From positions 1 to 44,794 of IMG/VR virus record IMGVR_UViG_3300005468_000580: 44,794 nucleotides of DNA, one strand, 5' to 3'. This DNA comes from a virus. A model generated the notes under the pieces. It saw only the letters and a list, made by a program, of their open reading frames with translations. It was not told the DNA's origin and did not search any database. This document shows, piece after piece, positions 32,063 through 39,172 of the stretch (position 1 is its first letter; every line of letters begins with the position of its first letter). The translations under genes were made by a program, and so were the position numbers.

Positions 32063-32365
32063 TCATCTGGTCCCAGCTTGATCGCCGCCGATCCCGCCCG
32101 TGCGCTGATGGTTCGTGCGGCCGAAATAGAAGCCGATGACGATTGAGACCACGTTGGTCATAAATAAGAACGCCATGAGCCGATTGGCCGGGTCCTTGAC
32201 CGTGATCCATAACGCGCCACCCAAGGTCGACCAGACGACGGTCAGTGCGATCAATGCCTGAGTCACCTCCCAGATGATGTTGATCCGGCGCTGGCTGGCC
32301 GACCTGGTCTGTTGCTCGGCAGTCGTTGTCGGCGGCAGGGCGCCAGACGGTCCTTCTGCAGACAT
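32063..32365 (-). CDS. membrane protein with two transmembrane segments, possible holin
   Basis: A 100-residue protein starting at MSAEGPSGALPP; the frame is open further upstream but that part looks non-native. TM1 is about IIWEVTQALIALTVVWSTLGGALWI and TM2 LMAFLFMTNVVSIVIGFYFG, with a short charged loop between and a hydrophilic end. Similar two-span proteins often stand in phage lysis cassettes. No endolysin gene is recognised beside it. Confidence 0.6.
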   Translation of the reverse strand: MSAEGPSGALPPTTTAEQQTRSASQRRINIIWEVTQALIALTVVWSTLGGALWITVKDPANRLMAFLFMTNVVSIVIGFYFGRTNHQRTGGIGGDQAGTR

Positions 32366-32448
32366 AGAAGTGTCGAAGCTACAGGAGGGTCGGATGGCCG
32401 GCGACACCCAAGCACGACGCGACCGCCACGATGCCACCGTGCCAGTGG

Positions 32449-32655
32449 TTAGGAGGCCGGCGTATTAGCAGTGATCGCCGCAGCCAGGGCGTCATCATCC
32501 GCCCTTAAGGAATCAGCCAGCGCTTGCAAAGCTACCGGATCATTCTTCGAGGCTTCGATCTTGGCAGCCAGGCCTTGAATCAGGATGATCGCCGAGCCGC
32601 TGATGGTTTTGTTCGCTTCGATTTGTTTGGTCAGGGCATCAACTTCCTTCGACAT
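32449..32655 (-). CDS. small conserved phage coiled-coil protein
   Basis: A 68-residue protein with the recognisable pattern MSKEVDALTKQIEANKTI, GSAIILIQGLAAKIEAS and LADSLRADDDALAAAI. Proteins like this are widespread in tailed phages, usually near lysis or tail genes, with no known function. GAAGGAG-type sequence precedes the ATG. Confidence 0.7.
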   Translation of the reverse strand: MSKEVDALTKQIEANKTISGSAIILIQGLAAKIEASKNDPVALQALADSLRADDDALAAAITANTPAS

Positions 32656-32667
32656 GACATTGCTCCT

Positions 32668-32850
32668 TCAGGTTTGTGCGGACGGCTCGTGAGCCTGGAC
32701 TACCGCGGCCAACGAGTCGTCTGCGGTTTTCAGTTCCGAGACCACCTCGGTGACGGCCTGCTTCAAGTCAAGGTGACGTTCAAGTAGCCTGATCAGCTCA
32801 GTCAGGCCATGAATGTGCAAATGGACCTCGATCGTTTTGGTCTGGCACAT
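32668..32850 (-). CDS. small protein related to its neighbour
   Basis: A 60-residue protein. The N-terminus is distinct (KTIEVHLHIHGLTELIRLLE), but the end (VVSELKTADDSLAAVVQA) echoes the LADSLRADDDALAAAI stretch of the next gene at 32449, suggesting a related coiled-coil partner. The function is unknown. Confidence 0.55.
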   Translation of the reverse strand: MCQTKTIEVHLHIHGLTELIRLLERHLDLKQAVTEVVSELKTADDSLAAVVQAHEPSAQT

Positions 32851-32863
32851 CAGCTCGCCTCTC

Positions 32864-33079
32864 CTACTCTCTGATCAGCCCATCGATCACCACATCCACT
32901 TCTTTCAAGACCGCCAGCAATCTCGGATTGCTCGCAATCTTCGGCGCCAGCAGCGAGAGCAGCCCGGGCAAGATGGGCAGAAAGACCGTCTCGAAGAAGG
33001 TCAACAAAAAGCCGGAGATCTGCGGCTGCTGTAGATGCGTCGAAACTTCAGGCCGTGAAGCCAACTGCGGATTACTCAT
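32864..33079 (-). CDS. small hydrophobic protein
   Basis: A 71-residue protein; GAAGGAGATTGAC before the ATG decides the start. It has one hydrophobic stretch (FLLTFFETVFLPILPGLLSLLAP) between a polar start (SNPQLASRPEVSTHLQQP) and a charged end (LKEVDVVIDGLIRE). It is the first gene of the lysis or membrane cassette. Confidence 0.6.
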   Translation of the reverse strand: MSNPQLASRPEVSTHLQQPQISGFLLTFFETVFLPILPGLLSLLAPKIASNPRLLAVLKEVDVVIDGLIRE

Positions 33080-33116
33080 GTCAATCTCCTTCGCTCCGCT
33101 GCGGAGCTTGAATCTC

Positions 33117-33136
33117 AAATTTCAGATCTGAAATTT
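33117..33136. repeat. 20-base perfect palindrome
   Basis: AAATTTCAGATCTGAAATTT reads the same on both strands. It lies just upstream of the 32864 gene, close to its start, and could be an operator or a repeat-family core. No second exact copy is apparent to me in this window. Confidence 0.6.
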
Positions 33137-33274
33137 CAAATTCAGTGCTGCTCAAGCGGCACTGAGAGTGAGTGCCGGCCGCCCCAGAGAGCCCCCAATC
33201 ATCACCAGCTCGCCTTGACTAGACCTCGCACGCAACGGGCTGGCGATGTCCCCACAAGCAACCGGCACAGCAGA

Positions 33275-33376
33275 GAGTAGGCAGTAGGCGGTAGGCAGTA
33301 AGCAGTTCCCGCGCCCTCGCGCTGACTCAAGATCTCCGATTGCAACCACTGCCTACTGCCATCTGGCTACTGCTTA
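33275..33376. repeat. heptamer repeat array with inverted partner
   Basis: Heptamers GTAGGCA run from about 33280, with a facing set (ACTGCCTACTGCC) at 33345-33360, giving a large imperfect inverted repeat around a GC-rich loop. It belongs to the family at 13945-14034. No gene lies in the gap 33080-33473 apart from regulatory repeats. Confidence 0.65.
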
Positions 33377-33392
33377 GCCAAAAAGCAAAACA

Positions 33393-33430
33393 CCCTGCTG
33401 GGGAGTGAAGCACGAGGCTTACCAGCAGGG
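33393..33430 (-). terminator. intrinsic terminator on the minus strand
   Basis: CCCTGCTGG (33393-33401) pairs with CCAGCAGGG (33422-33430). Read on the minus strand, the second arm is followed by TGTTTTGCTTTTT, a U-rich tract. It would end transcription of the small gene at 33474 and of anything upstream of it, including the DpdA-like gene. Confidence 0.65.
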
Positions 33431-33473
33431 CGCAGGAGCGCGGCACGAATTTTAAGGAGCGAATCTCAAGGCT

Positions 33474-33692
33474 TCACTCGCTCGATGGAACTATATCACA
33501 GCAACGCTGCGATTCAAGTAGTCTGACCACCACCTCCAGCGAGAGGGCATTGGTGTGAGTCGCGCCGTGATGGCGCGAACTGATCAGTAGTGCGCCAGCC
33601 TGCGCCCGGGCAAATGGCAGGTCGCAGCAAGAGCAGATCAAGGCGAGAGTATGACCGCGCTGTTCGACACGTAGAGAAGGGAGATCACCCAT
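33474..33692 (-). CDS. small conserved phage protein with Cys/His pattern
   Basis: A 72-residue protein. LRVEQRGHTLALICSCCDLPFA followed by GALLISSRHHGATHTNALSLE resembles a small phage family with a two-cysteine site and a conserved SRHHG-H-N-x-LSL stretch, probably a zinc ribbon. The function is unknown. ATG chosen; a TTG three bases upstream is possible. An intrinsic terminator follows. Confidence 0.55.
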   Translation of the reverse strand: MGDLPSLRVEQRGHTLALICSCCDLPFARAQAGALLISSRHHGATHTNALSLEVVVRLLESQRCCDIVPSSE

Positions 33693-33854
33693 CAATCACC
33701 AGGCTAAATCGGAGGGCACACGGGCAGGAGGTCGGATCGGGGGGTCACCAGGGGTGCCAGGCTGACCGTCCGTGGGAGAGCGGCCAGCCCGGCCCGCTAA
33801 TACGCTCTTCTGTCCTCACCCCAGAAGAGCACTTTGCCCCACGCAATAATAACA

Positions 33855-33895
33855 CGCTGAGTCAAGCAGTAAGCAGATGGCAGATGGCAGTTTTA
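33855..33895. repeat. heptamer-type repeat array
   Basis: GCAGTAAGCAGATGGCAGATGGCAG-like copies on one side of a small frame at 33904-34002. The facing block is at 34015-34050. Between 33693 and here, GCTCTTCTG (33804-33812) pairs with CAGAAGAGC (33822-33830) without a U-run; nothing else is seen. Confidence 0.5.
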
Positions 33896-33903
33896 TTCGT
33901 CGG

Positions 33904-34002
33904 TTACTCGTCGGTCAGGAGCAAATAGAGACCGGTGCGCAGCAGCCAGGCGAGAGCAGCAAGGTAGAGACCGTCAGAGATCTCGAGGGGAGGGATCAGC
34001 AC
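33904..34002 (-). CDS. possible 32-residue membrane peptide
   Basis: A small frame starting with GTG: LIPPLEISDGLYLAALAWLL, then RTGLYLLLTDE. The hydrophobic run is plausible for a membrane peptide. No strong ribosome-binding site is seen, and it lies between two heptamer repeat blocks, so it may be chance. Confidence 0.3.
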   Translation of the reverse strand: MLIPPLEISDGLYLAALAWLLRTGLYLLLTDE

Positions 34003-34014
34003 GCGAGGAGTCTA

Positions 34015-34050
34015 CCACTGCCTACTGCTTACTGCCTACCGCCTACTGTT
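34015..34050. repeat. heptamer-type repeat array
   Basis: CCACTGCCTACTGCTTACTGCC-like copies facing the block at 33855-33895. Confidence 0.5.
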
Positions 34051-34058
34051 ACAAATGA

Positions 34059-34091
34059 AATCGGGAGCAGCCCTGATAACTACTCCCGATT
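34059..34091. other. hairpin AATCGGGAG/CTCCCGATT
   Basis: AATCGGGAG (34059-34067) pairs with CTCCCGATT (34083-34091) over a 15-base loop. No U-run follows on either strand. The stretch from here to 34240 holds no gene. Confidence 0.5.
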
Positions 34092-34245
34092 CCGCTCGTC
34101 CGCTGTTTCCAATCACACTCAACAATAGGAGAAAGCCAGACCCCGGGAAAGGTGGTCCGACAGTTGAGACGCAGTATACACCCTCAGTGGCAAAGATCCG
34201 GGAAATATTTCCGCAGGTAAGTTTCACGGGTCTGCTGTTTCCAGG

Positions 34246-34311
34246 CAGGGCTGATCTGGCGGTGCGCCGGCGCAAAACTCTTTGCGCCGGCGCACCGCCA
34301 GATCAGCCCTG
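34246..34311. repeat. 31-bp perfect inverted repeat at the end of the DpdA-like gene
   Basis: Arms 34246-34276 and 34281-34311 are perfectly complementary with only ACTC between them. They are very GC-rich (GCGCCGGCGC near the tip). Weaker complementarity continues outward on both sides. The stop codon of the DpdA-like gene (34303-34305) is inside the right arm. No U-tract follows, so this is not a standard terminator; it can extrude as a cruciform and looks like an inverted duplication or a site for a DNA-binding protein. Confidence 0.75.
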
Positions 34312-35319
34312 AACAGGGGAAACACGAGGCCCGGTGAAATCTCCGACGGGATCGCGATACCAGGGAGAGGAGCGGAGGCGCGAGAGGTGAGACACCCACC
34401 AGGCGACATTATCGCGCCAATAGCCTGATGGCGCACGCACGCCTGCCTTCTTCGAATCGCCGCGGCTGCAAGCCAGGACAGGAGCGCTGGAATCGGTCGA
34501 GACGAGCAAGCCATAATTGTCCGCCAGGTAGAGCAGCGCGCCCAGGGCCGGTTCAAAAAGTACGCCAAAGATGTGCACCCGCGTCAATCCAGCGGCGCTG
34601 ATCCGCGGCAGGATGCGCCGGAGAGTCTCCACGAAGACCGGCATCCAGGTCGTGAAGCGGCCAAGGATGCACCAGCCACCCAGGCCGATCACGTCATCCG
34701 GCCTCGCCACCTTGAGCACCTCGACGACACAATCCTCATATTGGCTGGCGTCCACGCCCTGGCAGGCGAGGACCAATTGCCTGGGCGACAAGCGAGGCCG
34801 CTGCCTGGCCAGGTAGCGCGCCGCGGCGACTGTCTCGCTCACTGCCCGTTCGGCCTCCAGGCGTGTCCAACGCCGCTTCAGGCGCTCGCCACCGATCCAC
34901 ACCTCGTCAATCAGCAGGTCGTAGCTGACCAGCAGATCAGCACGCACACTCGCCCCCCAGCGATCACTCGCTGTCCGCTCCCAGGCGAGTTGCCGCCCCA
35001 GGGCAGACTCAGGGGTCAGACGCTCGTCGGGTGAGTCACTGAAAGCGCCGGAGTCGAGCAAGATGGATAACTGATGGGGATCATCTGGCTGAGCTTGAGG
35101 GCGCAGGGCGGCAGAGAAACAGCGGTCGCCGGTCAAGGTGTCGCGCTCACCCTGGATCGTCCACTGATGGCCGCCAGTGTAAAGACGAATGGCCGGAGTC
35201 GGGCAATGAATCACCCTGACAAGATAGCACAGGGAAGTAGTCCGCTGGCTGTGCTTGCCTGCCTGCTTTTGCTGCTGCTGCCGAAGGGTTTTCGTTTCAT
35301 CAAAACCAAACCGTCCCAC
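34303..35319 (-). CDS. dpdA: DpdA/TGT-like deazaguanine base-exchange enzyme
   Basis: A 338-residue frame. By comparison with tRNA-guanine transglycosylases and DpdA, LLDSGAF (87-93, Asp89) corresponds to the LTDSGGF active site, CQGVD (186-190) to the IVQGG region, IGLGGWCILGR (211-221) to the Q-loop, HIFGV (249-253) to the LMGVG region and STDSSAP (274-280, Asp276) to the region of the nucleophilic Asp. DpdA proteins insert a 7-deazaguanine into DNA in place of guanine, which blocks restriction. No preQ0 synthesis genes are seen here. The first 35 residues are partly translated GCA repeat (RQQQQKQAGK); the true start may be the GTG at 35214. The symbol is by family resemblance. Confidence 0.7.
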   Translation of the reverse strand: MGRFGFDETKTLRQQQQKQAGKHSQRTTSLCYLVRVIHCPTPAIRLYTGGHQWTIQGERDTLTGDRCFSAALRPQAQPDDPHQLSILLDSGAFSDSPDERLTPESALGRQLAWERTASDRWGASVRADLLVSYDLLIDEVWIGGERLKRRWTRLEAERAVSETVAAARYLARQRPRLSPRQLVLACQGVDASQYEDCVVEVLKVARPDDVIGLGGWCILGRFTTWMPVFVETLRRILPRISAAGLTRVHIFGVLFEPALGALLYLADNYGLLVSTDSSAPVLACSRGDSKKAGVRAPSGYWRDNVAWWVSHLSRLRSSPWYRDPVGDFTGPRVSPVQG

Positions 35320-35873
35320 TCTGGCGCGTCGCCTTCCTACCGGCTTGAGGCACTCAGGTTTCTTTCGAAACCGGAGCGCGCGGCAATTGTCCGCAGCTTC
35401 TGATTCCTTCTGAATCGCTTTGATTCCTGCTGAACAAAAAGAGCAAAAGCGTGCGGCTCACGTTGAAAGACTGACGCTACCGCGATGTGCGGTTGGCCAA
35501 CTCGGCTCCGCGACATTTTAAAGAGTCTATTCATGATCAGCCCGGGCATTTCACGCGGCGCGAATCAAGCGGCTGGATGCATCCGGTTCTGTTGAGGGGG
35601 GTGGGGCGGCAATTTGTCGCACGCACCTGATCGCTCTCACGCTGCTTTATCGGCGGGTTGGTGCTCCGGCGGCGATTAGTCGGGGCGGGTTGATCGGGCG
35701 CGGTTTCGGTCTGCCGGCTCTGCGGGCGGGCCACATCATCGGCGACCACCTCTCTCTATCGCCGGCACCTGGTGGGGGCGCAGCCCTCTCCCGCGCCGGC
35801 GTCGGGCGGCGTGCGCCCTCTCCGGTCTCTTCACCTTTTTTGATATTTATTTTCTGGCACGCCAAATGCCCTC
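35320..35873. other. 554-base gap with short direct repeats
   Basis: No convincing gene. TGATTCCTTCTGAA (35401-35414) and TGATTCCTGCTGAA (35421-35434) are 14-base direct repeats with one mismatch, 20 bases apart. The part from 35580 to 35850 is very GC-rich, and the end becomes AT-rich just before the promoter. It may be control DNA for the divergent DpdA-like and right-arm transcripts, or a candidate origin region. Confidence 0.4.
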
Positions 35874-35901
35874 TTGACTTAGTAATATTATCTGATATTA
35901 T
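35874..35901 (+). promoter_or_regulatory. strong sigma70-like promoter with overlapping palindrome
   Basis: TTGACT (35874-35879) and TATTAT (35896-35901), separated by 16 bases in an AT-rich stretch. ATATTATC-T-GATATTAT, covering the -10, is a palindrome with one mismatch and could be an operator. It drives the right arm starting at 35951. Confidence 0.7.
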
Positions 35902-35950
35902 ATACACACACTGAATATTGATTGATAGCTCATCAACAGAGGAGGCTTAT

Positions 35951-36424
35951 ATGATCAGACTTTCGATTTCGACTTTTGCGAACGCTCTGCGGAAGGCATT
36001 GGACGTGCGGCCGGCCGTGCGCTCGCTCGGTGGGTCGTGCTATGTGGTGGCTCGCTCCGATGGTGGCGAGGCTCAGGTCTCGTTCACATTACGCGACGGC
36101 GATTGGTGGGTGTCGTGCTCGTGTCCGGCCGGTGCGCCGTGTGTGGGCTCGCGGCGTTCTCCAGCGCCGTGCTACCACGCCGGGGCCGCGGCGGCGGTGG
36201 GTGGGTTCCTCTCGGTGCTCTGTCCGGTCGACGCGCTGCGGTGGTTAGCGGGCTTGCCTTCGGCGGCGGGGGTGGGCTTTGCGGTGGGGGCTGCGGCCTC
36301 CACCCCGGCACCACGGCTGCGGCCCGCGCTGGCGCTGATCAGTGATCGCGAGCGGGCAGGTTTGCTCGCGCACGTGCGGCTGATGGGGCGGCGCCACCTC
36401 GGCGCGGAGAGGAGGGCGGCGTGA
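35951..36424 (+). CDS. SWIM zinc-finger protein
   Basis: A 157-residue protein; AGAGGAGGCTTAT before the ATG decides the start over an upstream in-frame codon. A SWIM-type motif is clear: WWVSCSCPAG (Cys56, Cys58) and later APCYHAGAA (Cys74, His76). SWIM domains bind zinc and mediate DNA or protein contacts. The N-terminus (MIRLSISTFANALRKAL) is amphipathic, and the C-terminal half is alanine/glycine-rich. As the first gene behind a strong promoter, it is probably made early and in quantity. Confidence 0.7.
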   Translation: MIRLSISTFANALRKALDVRPAVRSLGGSCYVVARSDGGEAQVSFTLRDGDWWVSCSCPAGAPCVGSRRSPAPCYHAGAAAAVGGFLSVLCPVDALRWLAGLPSAAGVGFAVGAAASTPAPRLRPALALISDRERAGLLAHVRLMGRRHLGAERRAA

Positions 36425-36612
36425 TGGAATCACCGAACAAGAAATATGCCATCCCCCTGATGGGGAGAAACCAGAACCCGAACCCATTACCAAATTTGCA
36501 TCTCTGCGCGGCGTGTGGAGAGGAATTCGACCTCGCCCAAACCGGCATCTCGATCAATCCGGACGAGGCGATCTGTGACGACTGCGTGGATGATGGCAAT
36601 TTCCCTGAATAA
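36424..36612 (+). CDS. small zinc-ribbon protein
   Basis: A 62-residue protein with CAACGEEFDLAQT and ICDDCVDDG, a two-pair zinc site. The ATG overlaps the preceding stop (TGATG). The function is unknown. Confidence 0.65.
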   Translation: MESPNKKYAIPLMGRNQNPNPLPNLHLCAACGEEFDLAQTGISINPDEAICDDCVDDGNFPE

Positions 36613-36696
36613 CTCGATCACGGTTTGCCCCGCGCGGCCTGCTCCACTGTGGCGGTTGGGGTGGGTCGCGGGGGCCATCAACCAGGAGGCTCAAAA

Positions 36697-36879
36697 ATGG
36701 ACGCAAAACAATTGCAACAACTGGTAGCGCAGGCGGAGCAACAGATCGAATGGGCGGACGCGACGTCAGATTTCGGGCCGCTCCTGATCGCGGTCTCGCT
36801 CCAGAATGACGTGCTGGAGGCGCTCACGGCCGAGCTCGCGCGGATCGAAGAGGCCAACCGCGAGGAGGTAGCAGCATGA
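36697..36879 (+). CDS. small helical protein
   Basis: A 60-residue protein starting at MDAKQLQQL behind CATCAACCAGGAGGCTC; an upstream in-frame start lacks this. It is almost all helical (LQQLVAQAEQQIEWA, EALTAELARIEEANRE) and likely dimeric. It is coupled to the HNH gene by an ATGA overlap. Confidence 0.6.
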   Translation: MDAKQLQQLVAQAEQQIEWADATSDFGPLLIAVSLQNDVLEALTAELARIEEANREEVAA

Positions 36880-37121
36880 CGTGCCACTTCTGCGGCCGGC
36901 CGGTCCGCCGCTCACAACTCAACCAGCACCACACGACCCCGCGCAGTGAAGGCGGGCAGGAGGTTCAGCCGGCGCATGCAGGCTGCCACGTCCGCCATCA
37001 CAGCCAGCGCGGGGATTTCAAGCGCTGGGGCCAGCTGGGCGGGCTCAAGACGGCCTGCCTGGGTGTGTGGCAACTCAATCTCAAATACGGGGCGATGGCC
37101 CCGCCCTGCAGGATGGTCTAA
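36876..37121 (+). CDS. HNH-endonuclease-like protein
   Basis: An 81-residue protein. CHFCGRPVRRSQLNQHHTTP and the following GGQEVQPAHAGCHVRHH give the Cys-x2-Cys, HH and Cys-x3-HH layout of small phage HNH proteins. HNH enzymes nick or cut DNA and often work with terminase, but this gene is far from the packaging genes. The C-terminus from about residue 58 looks non-conserved. Confidence 0.7.
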   Translation: MTCHFCGRPVRRSQLNQHHTTPRSEGGQEVQPAHAGCHVRHHSQRGDFKRWGQLGGLKTACLGVWQLNLKYGAMAPPCRMV

Positions 37122-37213
37122 AGCCGAAACGCGGGAGCCTTCCCGCGTCGCGCCGAGATGAGCGCCGGCGCCCGATGATGGCAAGCTCGACAATCCAATC
37201 ACAGGAGAAAACC

Positions 37214-37561
37214 ATGAAAGCGAAAGTCATTCTGATCAGTTTCACACTCGCGGTAGTTTTCGCGCTTCCTCTGACCGCGCAGGCCGGCGACGACAAAGAG
37301 GTACAGGCTTGTATCGCCGAACGGCTGGCCAACTCAAAGAGCCTGGCCGGGCAAAAAATCACGGTGGTAGTTAAGGACAACGTGCCGACGCTCAGCGGCC
37401 AGGTCGAAGACAGCAGGCAGAAAGGCACAGCGACGCGCATCGCGCACAGCAAGGTGTGTGGCGCCGAGAAGCCGGTGAATCAGATCAAGGCCAAGGTCTC
37501 GCGACCATTCGGCCAGAAGGACAAGTCGAAGAAGGTGGCCAAGCCGGAGGAGGCCGGGTAG
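37214..37561 (+). CDS. secreted BON-domain protein
   Basis: A 115-residue protein. CAGGAGAAAACC precedes the ATG. Residues 1-23 form a signal peptide (KAKVILISFTLAVVFALPL, then AQA). The mature part is a BON domain: VQACIAERLANSKSL, KITVVVKDNVPTLSGQVED and a second helix. BON domains bind phospholipids and act at envelope membranes. In a lysogen it could alter the cell surface. Confidence 0.7.
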   Translation: MKAKVILISFTLAVVFALPLTAQAGDDKEVQACIAERLANSKSLAGQKITVVVKDNVPTLSGQVEDSRQKGTATRIAHSKVCGAEKPVNQIKAKVSRPFGQKDKSKKVAKPEEAG

Positions 37562-37668
37562 TAAGTCGGCGGCTTGTGGGGCCGGCGGCGGGCGCTCTGA
37601 CGGGAAGACTGTGGAAGGTCGAGCGGGAGAGCGTGGGTCCGCCGCCGGCCTCGCCCAAGGAGGACGAG

Positions 37669-38091
37669 ATGAAGCGACAAGCAACAGCAGAGCAGAAAGC
37701 AGCAGCCGAGGCCAGGCGCGAGAGGTTCCGCGCCATCGTCAGGGCCGTGGCCGCGATGAGCGATGAGCAGCGCGCAGCGATCGTCGAACGCATCGGCGCC
37801 GTCCCGACGTGCGAGGGCCGGGTGCTCAGCGTCTTCAATTCGTGCTTGATCTTGACGCAGCATCCGCAGGCCTCGATGGTGGGCGGGTTCCGCCAGTGGC
37901 TCGACAAGGGGCGCGCAGTGAAGAAGGGCGAGCACAGTTTGATGATTTGGATTCCGAAGAAGGGCAAAGAGAGCGAGTCAACAGAGCCGAAGCCGAACGC
38001 GGACAAAGAGGAGATGGCTTTCTTTATGGGGACGGTCTTCGACATCAGCCAGACCATCGAGGTTGAGACTAGTAGGCAGGAGGCGGCATGA
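37669..38091 (+). CDS. ArdC-like antirestriction/ssDNA-binding protein
   Basis: A 140-residue protein; AAGGAGGACGAG before the ATG decides the start. RVLSVFNSCLILTQHP, GGFRQWLDKGRAVKKGEH, LMIWIPKKGK and a final GTVFDISQT follow the N-terminal domain of ArdC, which protects incoming plasmid or phage DNA from restriction and binds single-stranded DNA. The ArdC C-terminal metalloprotease domain is absent, so this is an isolated N-terminal domain. Confidence 0.7.
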   Translation: MKRQATAEQKAAAEARRERFRAIVRAVAAMSDEQRAAIVERIGAVPTCEGRVLSVFNSCLILTQHPQASMVGGFRQWLDKGRAVKKGEHSLMIWIPKKGKESESTEPKPNADKEEMAFFMGTVFDISQTIEVETSRQEAA

Positions 38092-38360
38092 ACATCAAGC
38101 CAACGATTAAAGGAGTAGGCGAACGCCGCTCAGATCGCGAGATCAGGGGGGAGATCGAGATGTGGCTGAGGTTGTGGGCGGCACATTGGGACAATCGGCT
38201 CAAGCATGAGGCCAAAGGGGAACAGATCAGCGCCGACATTGAGCGAGTGGCCGCGCTCCAGTGTCAGGAGCGCGTTAACGCGCTGCGCTGGGTGCAAGGG
38301 CGAGTGGTCGAGTGGCCAACCTACGATCAGGTCAAGCAGGCAATTAAGGAGGGGGCATGA
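38088..38360 (+). CDS. hypothetical protein
   Basis: A 90-residue protein coupled to the ArdC-like gene and to the next gene by ATGA overlaps. It has a helical centre (EIRGEIEMWLRLWAAHWDNRL, residues around 20-40) rich in tryptophan. No family is recognised. Confidence 0.6.
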   Translation: MNIKPTIKGVGERRSDREIRGEIEMWLRLWAAHWDNRLKHEAKGEQISADIERVAALQCQERVNALRWVQGRVVEWPTYDQVKQAIKEGA

Positions 38361-38743
38361 GGCGAGCAATCATTTTATCCGTAGCCAGTTTGTTACTTAT
38401 GTTACTCGCGCCGGCGGAAGGGCTCGCGCAAAACTACTGCCTGATGGACTCAAAGCATCCCGGCGTGCTTGAGATCACCGCGGCGGGCAAGTCAAATTAC
38501 CTCCCCTGCACGGAGCACGATAGGCCAGAGATGGAGGCCTCCGGCAAGCTGCGAGTGATCGCGAAAAACCTGCTCGGCTTCGAGGCGGTAGGTACCAACC
38601 ATCAGCCCGCGATCCGCGCGCGCATCGACCTGAGAAGCGGATCCGGCAGCGCCGTGATCGTCGAGGTCGGCCGAATCGTGCGACTCAAAGGGGATTTCGT
38701 GCGCTTCAGCCCAAAGACCGGCTGCGTGTGCGCGGGGAGGTAA
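38357..38743 (+). CDS. secreted hypothetical protein
   Basis: A 128-residue protein with a signal peptide at 1-25 (RRAIILSVASLLLMLLAP, then AQ). Two cysteine pairs lie in the mature part (YCLMD, LPCTE and GCVC near the end), and the centre is beta-rich. It is unknown and could be extracytoplasmic or a lipoprotein-like envelope protein. It is coupled to the preceding gene by ATGA. Confidence 0.6.
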   Translation: MRRAIILSVASLLLMLLAPAEGLAQNYCLMDSKHPGVLEITAAGKSNYLPCTEHDRPEMEASGKLRVIAKNLLGFEAVGTNHQPAIRARIDLRSGSGSAVIVEVGRIVRLKGDFVRFSPKTGCVCAGR

Positions 38744-38747
38744 GGCC

Positions 38748-38969
38748 GTGATAGATTTGAGCAAGCCGGTGACGCGGAAGACCCGCGCCACGATCTTCGA
38801 GCGGTCAAAGCAGCGCGAGGTGATCATCACGCTTGAGCCGCCGAGCTTGATCGGCTTCCGGCTCAAAGGCACACGGCGCACTTATTACCTCGAAGCCGCA
38901 GCCTGCTATCAACTCGCGGTCAAGGCTACAGTGAGAGCAGGGCAGCGCGAGAGGAGAAAGAAGAAATGA
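38748..38969 (+). CDS. hypothetical basic protein
   Basis: A 73-residue protein with a GTG start. VTRKTRATIFERSKQREVIITL leads into PPSLIGFRLKGTRRTYYLE; the lysine/arginine-rich end (RERRKKK) suggests nucleic-acid binding. Similar short proteins occur in phage early regions. Confidence 0.6.
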   Translation: MIDLSKPVTRKTRATIFERSKQREVIITLEPPSLIGFRLKGTRRTYYLEAAACYQLAVKATVRAGQRERRKKK

Positions 38970-39172
38970 TGAACAGCACGCAAGCATTTATCGAAACGAA
39001 GGACGGCCGCACCTCGCTCGTCGTCTGGTGCGAGAAGTTCCGGGTGTGGCTCGTCATCGGCTTGCTCAATCAGGGCGAGGCTATCGAGCAACACGCTCTG
39101 GCTGGCAGCGCCGCCTCGATAGAACAGGCGATGGCCGCGGCCGAGAGCTTCATCAAGCGGAGGGTGCGGTGA
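38966..39172 (+). CDS. hypothetical protein
   Basis: A 68-residue protein coupled by ATGA to its upstream neighbour. It has a short beta part (GRTSLVVWCEKFRVWLVIGLL) and a helix (SIEQAMAAAESFIKRR). No family is recognised. Confidence 0.55.
   Translation: MMNSTQAFIETKDGRTSLVVWCEKFRVWLVIGLLNQGEAIEQHALAGSAASIEQAMAAAESFIKRRVR

Noticed and set aside
33590-33928. Plus-strand frame of 112 codons in the repeat-rich region
   Set aside because: It is antisense to the better-supported small gene at 33474 and reads through heptamer repeats.
35690-35914. Plus frame of 74 codons before the right arm
   Set aside because: It runs through the promoter at 35874-35901 and has low-complexity sequence.
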